A stretch of 64,000 nucleotides of DNA, taken from the NCBI RefSeq assembly GCF_012516435.1, contig NZ_CP051216.1:3223669-3287668 (forward strand), given 5' to 3'. The position numbers were made by a program, and so were the translations under genes. The notes beneath the pieces were generated by a model. That model made no database searches, had not been told where the DNA came from, and worked only from the letters and a program-made list of their open reading frames with translations. Shown piece by piece: positions 17,409-27,700 of this stretch. The stretch's first letter is position 1. Each line of letters opens with the position of its first letter. This stretch comes from Pseudodesulfovibrio sp. zrk46. GTDB lineage: Bacteria > Desulfobacterota > Desulfovibrionia > Desulfovibrionales > Desulfovibrionaceae.

Positions 17409-18148
17409 AGCTCCGCCTTTGTCTTGGGTAATTCTTCGAAGATCGCCCTTTCCATTTCATCTAGATAGCTGATTAAGTTCCATTCCCATTTGACGTCACC
17501 CACCAGCATGGTAATGCCGAATCCGAGGGTTGTGTCTACGGTAGTCTTAACTTCGGCGGATTTTGGGTTGAGGTTGAATAATCTTTCCTTGATTCTAGCT
17601 ATGGCTTCCTCGTATAATGGGAAGCCAGTACGGATTGTTACCGGACCGCATATGTCCGATATCCTAGAGGAGTTTGGGAGGCTGTTGAAGAATCTAAGTA
17701 TCGCAATGGAGTTCAAGTCTTCATCGGCTAAGTCTCGCAACACTTTATTTGTCGTTTGGATGATCTTCTCAGCCATGCGTGCTCGAAGCAATTCGGAAAG
17801 TTTAGCCTGTTCATGCTCTAAGGCTTTTTGCCATTCAAGATGTCGTGTTTTTATTTCTTTTTTTGTTTCATTAAGCAAATTGATACGTTCCTGCTCCACG
17901 TCGTTGCGCATCTGCGTTAACATTGCTTCGCTTTTTTGCATCAGTTCGTCATGCTTTAGCGATAATTCTTGTTCTCTAAGTTCCGCTTCTGTGCGCATCG
18001 CCTCAGCCGCTGCATGTTCGTTCGCAAGCTGCTGCTGTCGTTTCTTCATCCCTTCAATGATGGGGCCATATAGGAAACGTTTGAGCAACCATGCCAGGAT
18101 TAGGAAATTGATTCCTTGGGCGATAACAGTGAACCAGTCGATTAGCAC
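17405..18148 (-). CDS. atpF: N-type ATPase b subunit with delta-like C-terminal region
   Basis: The 247-aa protein has one N-terminal membrane helix ([22 protein letters not shown]), then a long charged coiled coil, as in b subunits that form the peripheral stalk. It is much longer than the roughly 156 residues of E. coli b. The last ~85 residues ([32 protein letters not shown]) resemble the C-terminal part of a delta subunit. This fits N-ATPases, which lack a separate delta gene. It overlaps atpA by 4 bases. Confidence 0.93.
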   Translation of the reverse strand: MLIDWFTVIAQGINFLILAWLLKRFLYGPIIEGMKKRQQQLANEHAAAEAMRTEAELREQELSLKHDELMQKSEAMLTQMRNDVEQERINLLNETKKEIKTRHLEWQKALEHEQAKLSELLRARMAEKIIQTTNKVLRDLADEDLNSIAILRFFNSLPNSSRISDICGPVTIRTGFPLYEEAIARIKERLFNLNPKSAEVKTTVDTTLGFGITMLVGDVKWEWNLISYLDEMERAIFEELPKTKAEL

Positions 18149-18151
18149 GGG

Positions 18152-18430
18152 CTATCCTCCGGCCTTGTCCAAGAAATAGTTCCAGAATGGGTTGGCAAAT
18201 AATAAAATCATGGCCAGCACGAAGCTATATATGGCTGTGGATTCAACCATGGCCATGCCTACAAACATGAATTTGACGATTGTATTGGTCTCATCTGGTT
18301 GTTGAGCAATGGAGGAAAGGCCGCGGGATAGGGCCATACCTTCGCCTATAGCTGGGCCAATGGCCCCTAATCCCATGCAGATTCCCGCGCCGATGACAGA
18401 GCCAATAGCGACTAAACCGAGGGTGTCCAT
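18152..18430 (-). CDS. atpE: N-type ATPase c subunit (rotor ring)
   Basis: The 92-aa two-helix protein forms the ion-carrying ring. The first helix has the Gly-rich stretch (GAGICMGLGAIGPAIGEG), including a glutamate in GEG. The second has the ion-binding carboxylate in AMVESTAIYSFVLAM, with Ser, Thr and Tyr nearby. The double carboxylate plus EST..Y pattern is that reported for N-ATPases and resembles Na+ sites. One N-ATPase ring (Burkholderia pseudomallei) was nevertheless found H+-specific, so the ion is open. The frame extends to 18499, but the ATG at 18430 gives a normal start one base after the atpB stop. Confidence 0.95.
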   Translation of the reverse strand: MDTLGLVAIGSVIGAGICMGLGAIGPAIGEGMALSRGLSSIAQQPDETNTIVKFMFVGMAMVESTAIYSFVLAMILLFANPFWNYFLDKAGG

Positions 18431-18431
18431 A

Positions 18432-19115
18432 TTATGTCTCCTTTGGTTGTTCGTGAGCTTGCAATCCCGAAGCAATGAAAACCGCTGCCAGGACCGCAAA
18501 GATATATGCTTGGACTACGCCGATGAGTAATCCTAGAAGCTGCATGATCACGGGTAAAAAGAGTGGGGCAAGAATCAGTAATATGGCTCCCATCATTGAG
18601 CCGCTCATTATGTTGCCGAAAAGACGTACGGCTAAGGCAAAGGTACGAGTTACTTCGCCCAGTATGTTGAACGGGAGCATAAAGGGAGTAGGTTGTAGGT
18701 ACCCTTTTAGGTACTTTCTAAGGCCGTACTTGCGGATACCGTAGTAGGGGACAGCAAAAAAGACTATAAGCGCTAGAGCTGAAGTTGAGGAAAGTGAGCC
18801 TGTTGGGGGTTTAAACCCTGGTACCACCGACAGAAGATTAGATACTAGGATGAAAAGAAAAAGGGTGCCGAGCAATGGCATGAATTGTTCAGGTTCCTGT
18901 CGGGTGGCTTCTCGAATTTGTTCCAGTAGTCCATCCACTAGGATTTCCAACAAATTCTGGAGTTGTCGCATTTGGGGCGAGATGGTCAGGCTGCGTGTCA
19001 CAGACCAAGAAATGATTACAACCAACGCCATGATTAGCCAAGTGAACACGATGGTTGCATTCATATTGACAATTCCCCATCGGGCATAAATGATGGCGTC
19101 TGGTGTGATGTGCAT
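18432..19115 (-). CDS. atpB: N-type ATPase a subunit
   Basis: The 227-aa membrane protein is the stator channel subunit next to the c-ring. It has several hydrophobic helices and the essential arginine in FALAVRLFGNIMSG. The last helix, GLLIGVVQAYIFAVLAAVFI, is typical of the family. It starts one base after the atpR stop and is followed by atpE after one base. Confidence 0.95.
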   Translation of the reverse strand: MHITPDAIIYARWGIVNMNATIVFTWLIMALVVIISWSVTRSLTISPQMRQLQNLLEILVDGLLEQIREATRQEPEQFMPLLGTLFLFILVSNLLSVVPGFKPPTGSLSSTSALALIVFFAVPYYGIRKYGLRKYLKGYLQPTPFMLPFNILGEVTRTFALAVRLFGNIMSGSMMGAILLILAPLFLPVIMQLLGLLIGVVQAYIFAVLAAVFIASGLQAHEQPKET

Positions 19116-19116
19116 G

Positions 19117-19404
19117 TTATCTCCCCAAATGAGTATTTATGCCAGTCAGTTTAGGTATTAAAATCATGCGCATGACATAGAACCCAGTGCAGGTTGCGAT
19201 GGTCGTGAGTGCCCCATATTTTTGAGCGAACCACATGCCGGTTAGGGTGACAGTGTAGCGCATTAAAAGGCCGCCATAGAACCAGAGTTTGGGGCGCGTT
19301 GTTCTTGGCAAGTAAACTAACGAGAGCCATAGGCCACCGAAATGGAATAGGGACAGGAGTCCTCCCCAAGCTAATCCTGCGCTAATGATCGTTAGGTTGT
19401 TCAT
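19117..19404 (-). CDS. atpR: N-ATPase-specific membrane subunit AtpR
   Basis: The 95-aa protein has about three membrane helices (ISAGLAWGGLLSLFHFGGLW, RYTVTLTGMWFAQ, TIATCTGFYVMRMILI). It carries a membrane-embedded arginine in VMRMILI, described as characteristic of AtpR and proposed to interact with the c-subunit carboxylates. AtpR occurs only in N-ATPase operons. The ATG has a GGAG site and lies inside the end of atpQ (23-base overlap). Confidence 0.9.
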   Translation of the reverse strand: MNNLTIISAGLAWGGLLSLFHFGGLWLSLVYLPRTTRPKLWFYGGLLMRYTVTLTGMWFAQKYGALTTIATCTGFYVMRMILIPKLTGINTHLGR

Positions 19405-19707
19405 TATCGCGCTCCTTAATAATTTTATTCCGCTGTCGATTTAGCCAGAGCCAAGCGTTTAAACAACCAAATCCAAGGCCGCCCACTAGCAACATTATGG
19501 TCCATGAACGGGATGATGGCCAATTCAGATCGATCCAGACTCCGAGTAGAACACCAAGTAGCGTTGGGAGAACAACGGACCAGCCGACAACACCGAACAG
19601 TCCAAGTCCATACCAAACTTCAATTTTAGCATCGCGTTCGGCCTTTAGCTTTCTTTGTTCTTTGATTCCTACTTCGTCTGGGAAATCTCTGTGTCCGTTG
19701 GGCATCA

Positions 19708-19708
<1 letters not shown>
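19382..19708 (-). CDS. atpQ: N-ATPase-specific AtpI-like protein AtpQ
   Basis: The 108-aa protein has two membrane helices (LGLFGVVGWSVVLPTLLGVL and TIMLLVGGLGFGCLNAWLWL) after a charged N-terminal region rich in Lys and Glu. This is the AtpI-like 'gene 1' layout of N-ATPase operons. Its function is probably assembly-related. The ATG at 19708 overlaps the atpC stop by one base (TGATG), with a GGAG site five bases before. Confidence 0.88.
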
Positions 19709-21500
<1,792 letters not shown>

Positions 21501-21724
21501 TTATCGAAGCGCCGGGACTGTTCGTTGGTATGGAATTGTCCCAAGATATTTCAATGTAGCTTATCGTAGCTTTAACTGACAGTATTTTTGTAGAGTAGAA
21601 CGATTATTGGGTGCTATGAGCAGAAAGATCTAACATTATAAGGAATTCTAATTGGGGGGGCATGCTGAAGTTAGAGGTATATTATCAGACTGATGGTTAA
21701 CTAAGTCTAAAAGTGCAATAGCAT

Positions 21725-21865
21725 ATGGGGAAGACTATAGATCCTTTTTTTGCATGTAAGTTGGCTCTGTTACGGATTTTTGTGTCTGGAATAATTGGAA
21801 TATATTCGATAGCCGTAGATAAGACTGAAACACAGGTTGAATCAATATCTTCTGCCAAGAACTAA
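21725..21865 (+). CDS. Possible small membrane protein (doubtful)
   Basis: An ATG-started frame of 46 residues has a hydrophobic middle (LALLRIFVSGIIGIYSIAV) and a polar tail (DKTETQVESISSAKN). A dyad begins at its stop codon, as a terminator would. Against it: there is no clear ribosome site, and length and composition could arise by chance. I do not recognise the sequence. Confidence 0.25.
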   Translation: MGKTIDPFFACKLALLRIFVSGIIGIYSIAVDKTETQVESISSAKN

Positions 21866-21891
21866 GAAACATAGGATGATCCTATTCTTAG
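21862..21891 (+). other. Inverted repeat in the atpD-dctP interval
   Basis: CTAAGA...TCTTAG encloses ATAGGAT/ATCCTAT around a single G, giving a 13-bp interrupted stem with a 3-base bulge. Only TTTG follows, so it would be a weak terminator. It may instead be an operator for one of the divergent operons. Confidence 0.4.
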
Positions 21892-22123
21892 TTTGTCATT
21901 TGTGGTCGGCGCTTGATGATTCAGAAAAGAGGGATGTAATTGGAGTCAACCTGTGAAATGTTATTGTGGTATGAGACGTCTGCCACTTAATCCCATTTTT
22001 ATGCCGTTCGGAAAAAAATAGGACCGCTTGAATAAGTCGATGTTTCGCCATTTATCCTTTCTAGTTTAGAAGAAATCTCCAAAGAGCAGGGGATTCCCCC
22101 CTAATCACCTTAGGAGGTTTTGG

Positions 22124-23197
22124 ATGAAATCCGCATTGAAATTTTTAGTTGTTTTGGCTCTGGTAGCTATGATGGCCTCGCCTGCCATGGCTGCGAAGAA
22201 GGTTCGCTGGAAGCTTGCTATGACCTGGTCTTCCACTTTAACTCCGTTTGCTTCTGCCCCCATTCAAATGGCTAAGATGGTCGAAGAGATGTCCGGTGGT
22301 AATTTTCAGATCCGCGTAGAAGGTTCCGAAAAGCACAAGGCAGCTCTCGGCATTCTGGATATGGTTAAGGGGGGCCAGTACGACATCGGTCATACTGCAG
22401 CTTATTATTGGAAAGGAAAGGATATGCAGACTGTTTTCTACTGCACCGTTCCTTTCGGCATGAATGCTGACGAACAGTATGCATGGTTCTACTATGGTGG
22501 TGGTATGGAGTTGATGGAAGAAGCCTTCGCCAAATTTAAAGTCCTCAGCTTCCCAGGTGGCAACTCAGGCGTGCAGATGGGCGGTTGGTTCAAGAAGGAA
22601 ATCAAGTCTGTTGATGATCTGAAGGGCCTTAAAATGCGTATTCCTGGCTTGGCTGGTGAAGTGTTCGCAAAGCTTGGCGTTAACGTCACTAACATCGCTC
22701 CGGGAGAACTCTACACATCTCTTGATCGTGGCACCATTGATGCCCTTGAGTGGGTCGGTCCCGCAATGGACATTAAGATGGGGTTCCACAAGATTGCTCC
22801 TTATTACTACACCGGTTGGCATGAACCTGCTACTGAACTGCAGTTCATCGTTAACAAGCGTGAATACGAAAAACTGCCTGAAGAGTATAAGGCTATCTTG
22901 AAGACCGCCATGAAGGCTGCTTCTATGGATATGTACATCGAGAACTTTGCTGGTTCTGTTGATGCTTGGGACAAGATGAAGACTGAATACCCGAATATTC
23001 AGGTTAAAGAATTCCCCATGCCTGTTCTTAAGGCCATGAAGGCTGCTGCAGATGAGTTGTATGAAACTTACGCAGCTAAAGATCCTGCTTTTAAGAAGGT
23101 GCTTGATTCCCAGCGTGCTTACATGAAGAAAGCTCGCGCTTGGTCTACCATTTCTGAGTACAATTACATCAAGACCTCCAACGCTGTTGCTGAATAA
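22124..23197 (+). CDS. dctP: TRAP transporter periplasmic solute-binding protein
   Basis: The 357-aa protein has a signal peptide (ALKFLVVLALVAMMASPAMA, cleavage near AMA-AKK) and the DctP fold. Motifs such as YDIGHTAAYYW, FPGGNSGVQMGGWF, KGLKMRIPGLAGEVF and ALEWVGPAMD place it in the TakP-like branch known to bind alpha-keto acids or lactate. The arginine of KMRIP is the usual carboxylate-binding residue. A strong AGGAGG site precedes the ATG. It should capture a small carboxylate for DctQM; the exact substrate cannot be read. Confidence 0.93.
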   Translation: MKSALKFLVVLALVAMMASPAMAAKKVRWKLAMTWSSTLTPFASAPIQMAKMVEEMSGGNFQIRVEGSEKHKAALGILDMVKGGQYDIGHTAAYYWKGKDMQTVFYCTVPFGMNADEQYAWFYYGGGMELMEEAFAKFKVLSFPGGNSGVQMGGWFKKEIKSVDDLKGLKMRIPGLAGEVFAKLGVNVTNIAPGELYTSLDRGTIDALEWVGPAMDIKMGFHKIAPYYYTGWHEPATELQFIVNKREYEKLPEEYKAILKTAMKAASMDMYIENFAGSVDAWDKMKTEYPNIQVKEFPMPVLKAMKAAADELYETYAAKDPAFKKVLDSQRAYMKKARAWSTISEYNYIKTSNAVAE

Positions 23198-23201
23198 GCA
23201 C

Positions 23202-23250
23202 TGCCATTAGTGGCATTATGGGCCGCTCCGCTTCTTCCGGGCGGAGCGGC
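23202..23250 (+). other. Tandem hairpins between dctP and dctQ
   Basis: A small hairpin (TGCCA/TGGCA, 23202-23215) is followed by a strong one (GCCGCTCCGC/GCGGAGCGGC, 23222-23250) with no T-run. It starts 5 bases after the dctP stop and 29 bases before dctQ. Such structures commonly protect the upstream mRNA, giving more binding protein than membrane subunits. Confidence 0.65.
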
Positions 23251-23279
23251 TTCAATGCTACAAACACATCGAGAGAATA

Positions 23280-23780
23280 ATGCAAAAGCTAGAAGCATTT
23301 ATAGGCCGTATCGTGGATAGCGTTGGCGTCGGCTTGGCCGTGCTGCTGGTCCTGATGGTTCTTAACGTCTCTTATGACGTTATGATGCGCTACATTTTCC
23401 AGGCAAGCTCGGTAGGCATGCAGGAAATGGAGTGGCATCTATTTTCCCTTATCATTTTGTTTGGCACCGGGGTTGCTTTGCGTCATGAAGGCCACGTTCG
23501 GGTGGACTTTATCTATGATCGTATGAGTCCGAAGAAAAAGGCTGTGATCAATATTGGGGGCACAGTCTTTATGCTTTTACCCCTAGCGTTGCTTATCTTT
23601 TTTGGGTCATTCGAGTATGTGAATGACGCATGGGTCACCAATGAAATTTCTGAGGATCCTGGTGGGTTGCCATATCGATGGATTATCAAGTCTATGATTC
23701 CGCTCTCCATGGCATTCCTCATTCTGAGCGCTGTTGGTTACATTCTTAAAAACATCATGCTTTACAGGGAGGCAAAATAA
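23280..23780 (+). CDS. dctQ: TRAP transporter small membrane subunit
   Basis: The 166-aa protein has four membrane segments, including VGLAVLLVLMVLNVSYDVMM and AVINIGGTVFMLLPLALLIF. The family-typical E-W-H segment (MQEMEWHLFSLIILFGTGVAL RHEGHVRVD) is present. It works with DctM as the Na+-coupled membrane part. It ends directly at the dctM ATG. Confidence 0.94.
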   Translation: MQKLEAFIGRIVDSVGVGLAVLLVLMVLNVSYDVMMRYIFQASSVGMQEMEWHLFSLIILFGTGVALRHEGHVRVDFIYDRMSPKKKAVINIGGTVFMLLPLALLIFFGSFEYVNDAWVTNEISEDPGGLPYRWIIKSMIPLSMAFLILSAVGYILKNIMLYREAK

Positions 23781-25109
23781 ATGACTGGTATTGTCATGTT
23801 CTTCGCAGCCCTGGTTCTGCTGGCTGTGGGCTACCCTGTTGCCTTCACCTTTGGTGCCTGTGCGATTTTCTTTGGGGCTATCGCTGCGTTTATTGAGATG
23901 ATGCCCGATCCGACCATTATGATGGTCTTTGAAGAGTTCGTCTCTATGTTCTCCATGATGCCATTTCGGATATATTCCATCATGACGAACACCATTTTGA
24001 TGGCCATTCCCTTATTTATCTTTATGGGAATTATTCTTCAAAAATCCCGTCTTGCCGAACGTCTACTCGAATCTATGGGAATGCTTTTCGGTAAGGTTCG
24101 CGGTGGGCTTGCAATTTCTACAATGCTGGTTGGGACTTTGTTGGCAGCGTCCACTGGCGTTGTCGGGGCATCGGTTGTCGCAATGGGAGTCATTTCCCTA
24201 CCGGTCATGCTCAAGTATGGATATTCTAAGAAATTATCTACTGGTACAATTTGCGCAGCAGGAACACTAGGGCAGATTATTCCGCCTTCAATCGTCCTGA
24301 TTATTCTGGGTGATGTTTTCCAGCAACCGGTTGGCGACTTGTTTCAAGCCGCTATGTTGCCTGGCTTGGTGTTGGTAGGAATATATATTCTTTATATCGT
24401 GGTGATCTCTTTCTTTGACAAGGAGGCTGCTCCGATTATTGAGATTCCTGAAGATCAGAAGAAAGGCATGATTGCACGTGCTGTCATGGCTATCGTCCCT
24501 CCTTTGACCCTGATCATCATGGTTCTTGGTTCAATCTTTGTCGGTATTGCTACTCCGACTGAGTCTGCTGCAGTTGGCGCTCTTGGTGCAATGGTCTTGG
24601 CTGGAATGTATAAGCGTTTTAGCATTAAGTTGGTATTGGATGCCGCTTCCGACACTGTCAAAATCTCAGCCATGGTATTTGCTATTTTAATCGGTGCCAC
24701 CGCCTTCTCCATGATTTTCGTCTACACAGGCGCAGACTACATGGTGGAAGAATTTATGCTCGGATTGCCCGGCGAGAAGTGGGGCTTTCTGATTCTGTCT
24801 ATGGGAGCTATCATGCTGCTTGGCTTCTTTATCGACTTTATCGAGATCTCCTATATTGTCGTGCCGATTCTGTTGCCTATATCTGAAACGATAGGAATCA
24901 ATCCAATTTGGTTTGCAATACTAATTGCAATGAACTTGCAGACATCGTTCCTCTCTCCCCCATTCGGTTTCTCCCTGTTCTACTTGAAGGGAGTGTGTCC
25001 AAAGGAAGTTCGCACGACAGATATATACAGAGGGGTAGTGCCATTTATTCTTATCCAGTTATTGGTCTTGGCATCCATCGTTGTCTTCCCTTCCATGTAT
25101 GGCCTATAG
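23781..25109 (+). CDS. dctM: TRAP transporter large membrane subunit
   Basis: The 442-aa protein is the ion-coupled translocation subunit, with about 12 hydrophobic segments. Family landmarks include the loop GTICAAGTLGQIIPPSIVLII and VGIATPTESAAVGALGAM. It follows dctQ with no gap. The size and motifs are those of a complete DctM. Confidence 0.96.
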   Translation: MTGIVMFFAALVLLAVGYPVAFTFGACAIFFGAIAAFIEMMPDPTIMMVFEEFVSMFSMMPFRIYSIMTNTILMAIPLFIFMGIILQKSRLAERLLESMGMLFGKVRGGLAISTMLVGTLLAASTGVVGASVVAMGVISLPVMLKYGYSKKLSTGTICAAGTLGQIIPPSIVLIILGDVFQQPVGDLFQAAMLPGLVLVGIYILYIVVISFFDKEAAPIIEIPEDQKKGMIARAVMAIVPPLTLIIMVLGSIFVGIATPTESAAVGALGAMVLAGMYKRFSIKLVLDAASDTVKISAMVFAILIGATAFSMIFVYTGADYMVEEFMLGLPGEKWGFLILSMGAIMLLGFFIDFIEISYIVVPILLPISETIGINPIWFAILIAMNLQTSFLSPPFGFSLFYLKGVCPKEVRTTDIYRGVVPFILIQLLVLASIVVFPSMYGL

Positions 25110-25157
25110 CCGACAATAATTGACGAAGCGGAATGATATCCGCACAATTGAAACAAA

Positions 25158-25193
25158 CCAAAAGATGGGGCCTTTATAGGCTCCCTCTTTTGG
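25158..25193 (+). terminator. Probable terminator after dctM
   Basis: CCAAAAGA and TCTTTTGG flank a TGGGGCC/GGCTCCC stem, making a long hairpin 49 bases after the dctM stop. The A-rich/T-rich arms supply part of the uridine stretch within the stem. It separates the TRAP operon from lytS. Confidence 0.6.
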
Positions 25194-25242
25194 GCTTTCG
25201 ATAAATCAGATATTTTGCAACCGCAGCCGCCACGGACAGAGC

Positions 25243-26934
25243 ATGGATACCCTTACTTTTTCAGTGAACAATGTCTTCTCGTTACTGCAGCAGATGTCAG
25301 TGTTTCTGGTTATCGCGTACTTGTTCACTAAGTCTCCGGTTTTTAAAACTTTTTCGATAGGTGATTTGCGTCCTAAGCAGATGCTAATTCTCTATGTTGT
25401 GTTTTCCACTTTTTCAATTATGGGTACCTACTTTGGGTTGCCGATTCAAGATGCCATAGCCAATACACGTGCAATTGGAGCTGTGTTAGCTGGTATAATT
25501 GGCGGGCCAATACTAGGTGGGGTTGTCGGTATGACGGCTGGTATCCATCGTTTTACACTCGGTGGATTTACAGCATTTTCCTGTGGAGTCTCGACAACTG
25601 TTGAAGGGTTGATCGGCGGTTTATTCCATCTCTATTTAGTCAGGAATAACCGTCAAGCTCAATTGCTTAGTCCTGTGGTAGCATTTATCGCTACGTTCAT
25701 TGCCGAAATGCTTCAGATGGTGATCATTTTGCTTATGGCTAAACCTTTTGAGGAAGCTCTTGCGTTGGTCCGAGTGATTGCTATTCCGATGATCGTTGCA
25801 AATAGTTTTGGTTCAGCTATTTTCGTCAGTATTATCCGTGATCAAAAATCCATGTATGACAAGTTAGGAGTTATTTTCTCGAATAAAGCAATGAAAATTG
25901 CGGATGAGACATTGTCAATCCTTTCTGCAGGGTTCAATCGAGATAGTGCTGCTAAATTGGCTAAAATTCTTTACAAAGAAACAGGTGTGGGAGCTGTCTC
26001 CATTACTGATCGAGAGCATGTTCTTGCATTTGAAGGTTTAGGAAATGATCATCACAAGCCGGGTATTCCTCTTAGCTCAATTGAGACGAAGCAGGCGATT
26101 AAAGAGGATCGTGTAATTTATGTTGATGGCATAGATAGACAGTGGCGCTGTACTTTGTCGGAAGTTTGTCCGCTTGGTTCGGTTCTGGCTGTGCCTCTTC
26201 GGTTTGAAGGAGAGGTGATTGGTTCAATTAATTTGTTTGAGCCCAAAGATAAATTGTTTCTTGTTATAAACAAGACATTGGGCGAGGGCGTCACCAATCT
26301 TATTTCTAATCAGTTGTTGCAAGCTAGGTATATCGAGCAGAAAAGCTTGCTGACCAAGGCTGAATTAAAGTTGGTCCAAGCACAGATAAATCCACATTTT
26401 TTATTTAATGCTCTTAATACCGTAATAGCGATACTCAGAAAAGACGCAGATCGTGCACGTGACTTACTGCTTAATCTTTCAACTTTTTTTCGTAAAAATT
26501 TGAAACGAAAAGGTAATACGGCAACCTTAGAAGATGAACTAAATCATGTTAATTCATATCTTTTAATTGAAAAGGCTCGATTCGAAGATCGACTTAATTT
26601 GGAAATGGATATTGATCCAGATCTGCTGTACGTCGAGGTCCCAGTATTTACTCTTCAACCGCTAATAGAAAATGCCATCAAGCATGGTGTCTCTAATATG
26701 GTTGAACCTGGATTGGTCAAACTATCCGCTAAGCGTGATAGTGATGTGATTCTAATTACCATTGAAGATAACGCTGGGTGTTATGTCGAAAATGAGAGCC
26801 AGGGCTTAGGCATGTCGATCGTTGAGAAACGTATCAAGAGTATTTGTGGCGATCAGTATGGTCTGCAGGTGTCTTGTATCCCTGACGAGCAGACACTGGT
26901 TACCATCAAGTTGCCAGTACAAAGGAATAAATGA
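25243..26934 (+). CDS. LytS/BtsS-type sensor histidine kinase
   Basis: The 563-aa protein has a 5TM-LYT membrane sensor (about residues 1-200, with GAVLAGIIGGPILGGVVGMTAG), a GAF-like domain (about 210-360), and a LytS-type kinase. The phospho-acceptor is His385 in AQINPHFLFNALN, followed by the N box (LQPLIENAIKHGV) and the ATP-binding region. E. coli BtsS of the same architecture senses pyruvate. It sits between a TRAP transporter and its response regulator (4-base overlap), so it may sense the TRAP substrate. The start has only a weak ribosome site. Confidence 0.94.
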   Translation: MDTLTFSVNNVFSLLQQMSVFLVIAYLFTKSPVFKTFSIGDLRPKQMLILYVVFSTFSIMGTYFGLPIQDAIANTRAIGAVLAGIIGGPILGGVVGMTAGIHRFTLGGFTAFSCGVSTTVEGLIGGLFHLYLVRNNRQAQLLSPVVAFIATFIAEMLQMVIILLMAKPFEEALALVRVIAIPMIVANSFGSAIFVSIIRDQKSMYDKLGVIFSNKAMKIADETLSILSAGFNRDSAAKLAKILYKETGVGAVSITDREHVLAFEGLGNDHHKPGIPLSSIETKQAIKEDRVIYVDGIDRQWRCTLSEVCPLGSVLAVPLRFEGEVIGSINLFEPKDKLFLVINKTLGEGVTNLISNQLLQARYIEQKSLLTKAELKLVQAQINPHFLFNALNTVIAILRKDADRARDLLLNLSTFFRKNLKRKGNTATLEDELNHVNSYLLIEKARFEDRLNLEMDIDPDLLYVEVPVFTLQPLIENAIKHGVSNMVEPGLVKLSAKRDSDVILITIEDNAGCYVENESQGLGMSIVEKRIKSICGDQYGLQVSCIPDEQTLVTIKLPVQRNK

Positions 26935-27644
26935 TGATTCGTGCTGTTGTAATCGATGACGAAATGCATGCTCGTGAAGAGATGGAAACCTTGCTTCGCG
27001 AAGCTGGTGGTGTTGAAGTCGTTGCATCCTGTGCCAATGCTTTTGATGCACTAAAAGCAATCAATAAGTTTCGACCAGATGTCGTTTTTCTTGATATTCA
27101 AATGCCTATGGTAAGTGGTTTTGAATTGCTTAGTATGGTTCCTCAGGAAATCATGCCTCATGTGGTTTTCGTTACTGCTTTTGACGAATACTCGCTTAAA
27201 GCTTTTGAAGAAAAGACATTGGACTATCTTCTCAAACCCGTTTCTCCTGACAGGCTGAAGAAGACCGTAGCAAAGTTGGATGAGTTCTTGGGTACTGATA
27301 AACCGACTGCATTTAAAGCAGAAACGATATCTCGTATCCCTTGTCTAATAGGAAAGCGAATCAAATTAATTCCTATCGATGACGTGGAATATGTTTCGGC
27401 TGGAGCCAAGGGTAACCATTTGGTCACCGGTGAAGGGGAGTTTTTTACGGATCTAACATTAAAAGTCTTTGAAGAGAGGACGGAGTTGTTGCGGTGTCAT
27501 AAGCAGTATTTGGTGAACATGTCTTTTGTTAATGAAATTGCTTTGTTAGAGAATGGTCTAGGTATGATAACTACTCCGTCTGGTACTGTACCAGTTAGTC
27601 GGCGATTTTTAAAAATGATAAAAGAACGCCTACTCTTACGCTAA
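26931..27644 (+). CDS. LytTR-family response regulator
   Basis: The 237-aa protein has a receiver domain (about 1-120, Asp55 in FLDIQMP, acidic pair DD9-10) and a C-terminal LytTR DNA-binding domain (about 140-237, with IKLIPIDDVEYVSAGAKGNH and LLRCHKQYLVNMSFV). It overlaps the kinase by 4 bases and is the obvious partner. LytTR proteins bind paired direct repeats upstream of targets; the neighbouring dctP or AEC genes are the first candidates. Confidence 0.95.
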   Translation: MMIRAVVIDDEMHAREEMETLLREAGGVEVVASCANAFDALKAINKFRPDVVFLDIQMPMVSGFELLSMVPQEIMPHVVFVTAFDEYSLKAFEEKTLDYLLKPVSPDRLKKTVAKLDEFLGTDKPTAFKAETISRIPCLIGKRIKLIPIDDVEYVSAGAKGNHLVTGEGEFFTDLTLKVFEERTELLRCHKQYLVNMSFVNEIALLENGLGMITTPSGTVPVSRRFLKMIKERLLLR

Positions 27645-27664
27645 TTGACTCAAGGATGAGTATG

Positions 27665-27700
27665 AGGACATGGCTTCCAAACGGGCCATGTCCTTTTTTT
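27665..27700. terminator. Terminator between lytR-like and AEC genes
   Basis: AGGACATGGC and GCCATGTCCT form a 10-bp stem with a ten-base loop, followed by seven T on the plus strand. It ends plus-strand transcription from the LytR-like gene and overlaps the end of the convergent AEC-family gene. Confidence 0.88.

Noticed and set aside
17490-18179. 229-codon plus-strand frame
   Set aside because: Antisense shadow of atpF; Ser/Cys-rich composition typical of reverse-strand artefacts.
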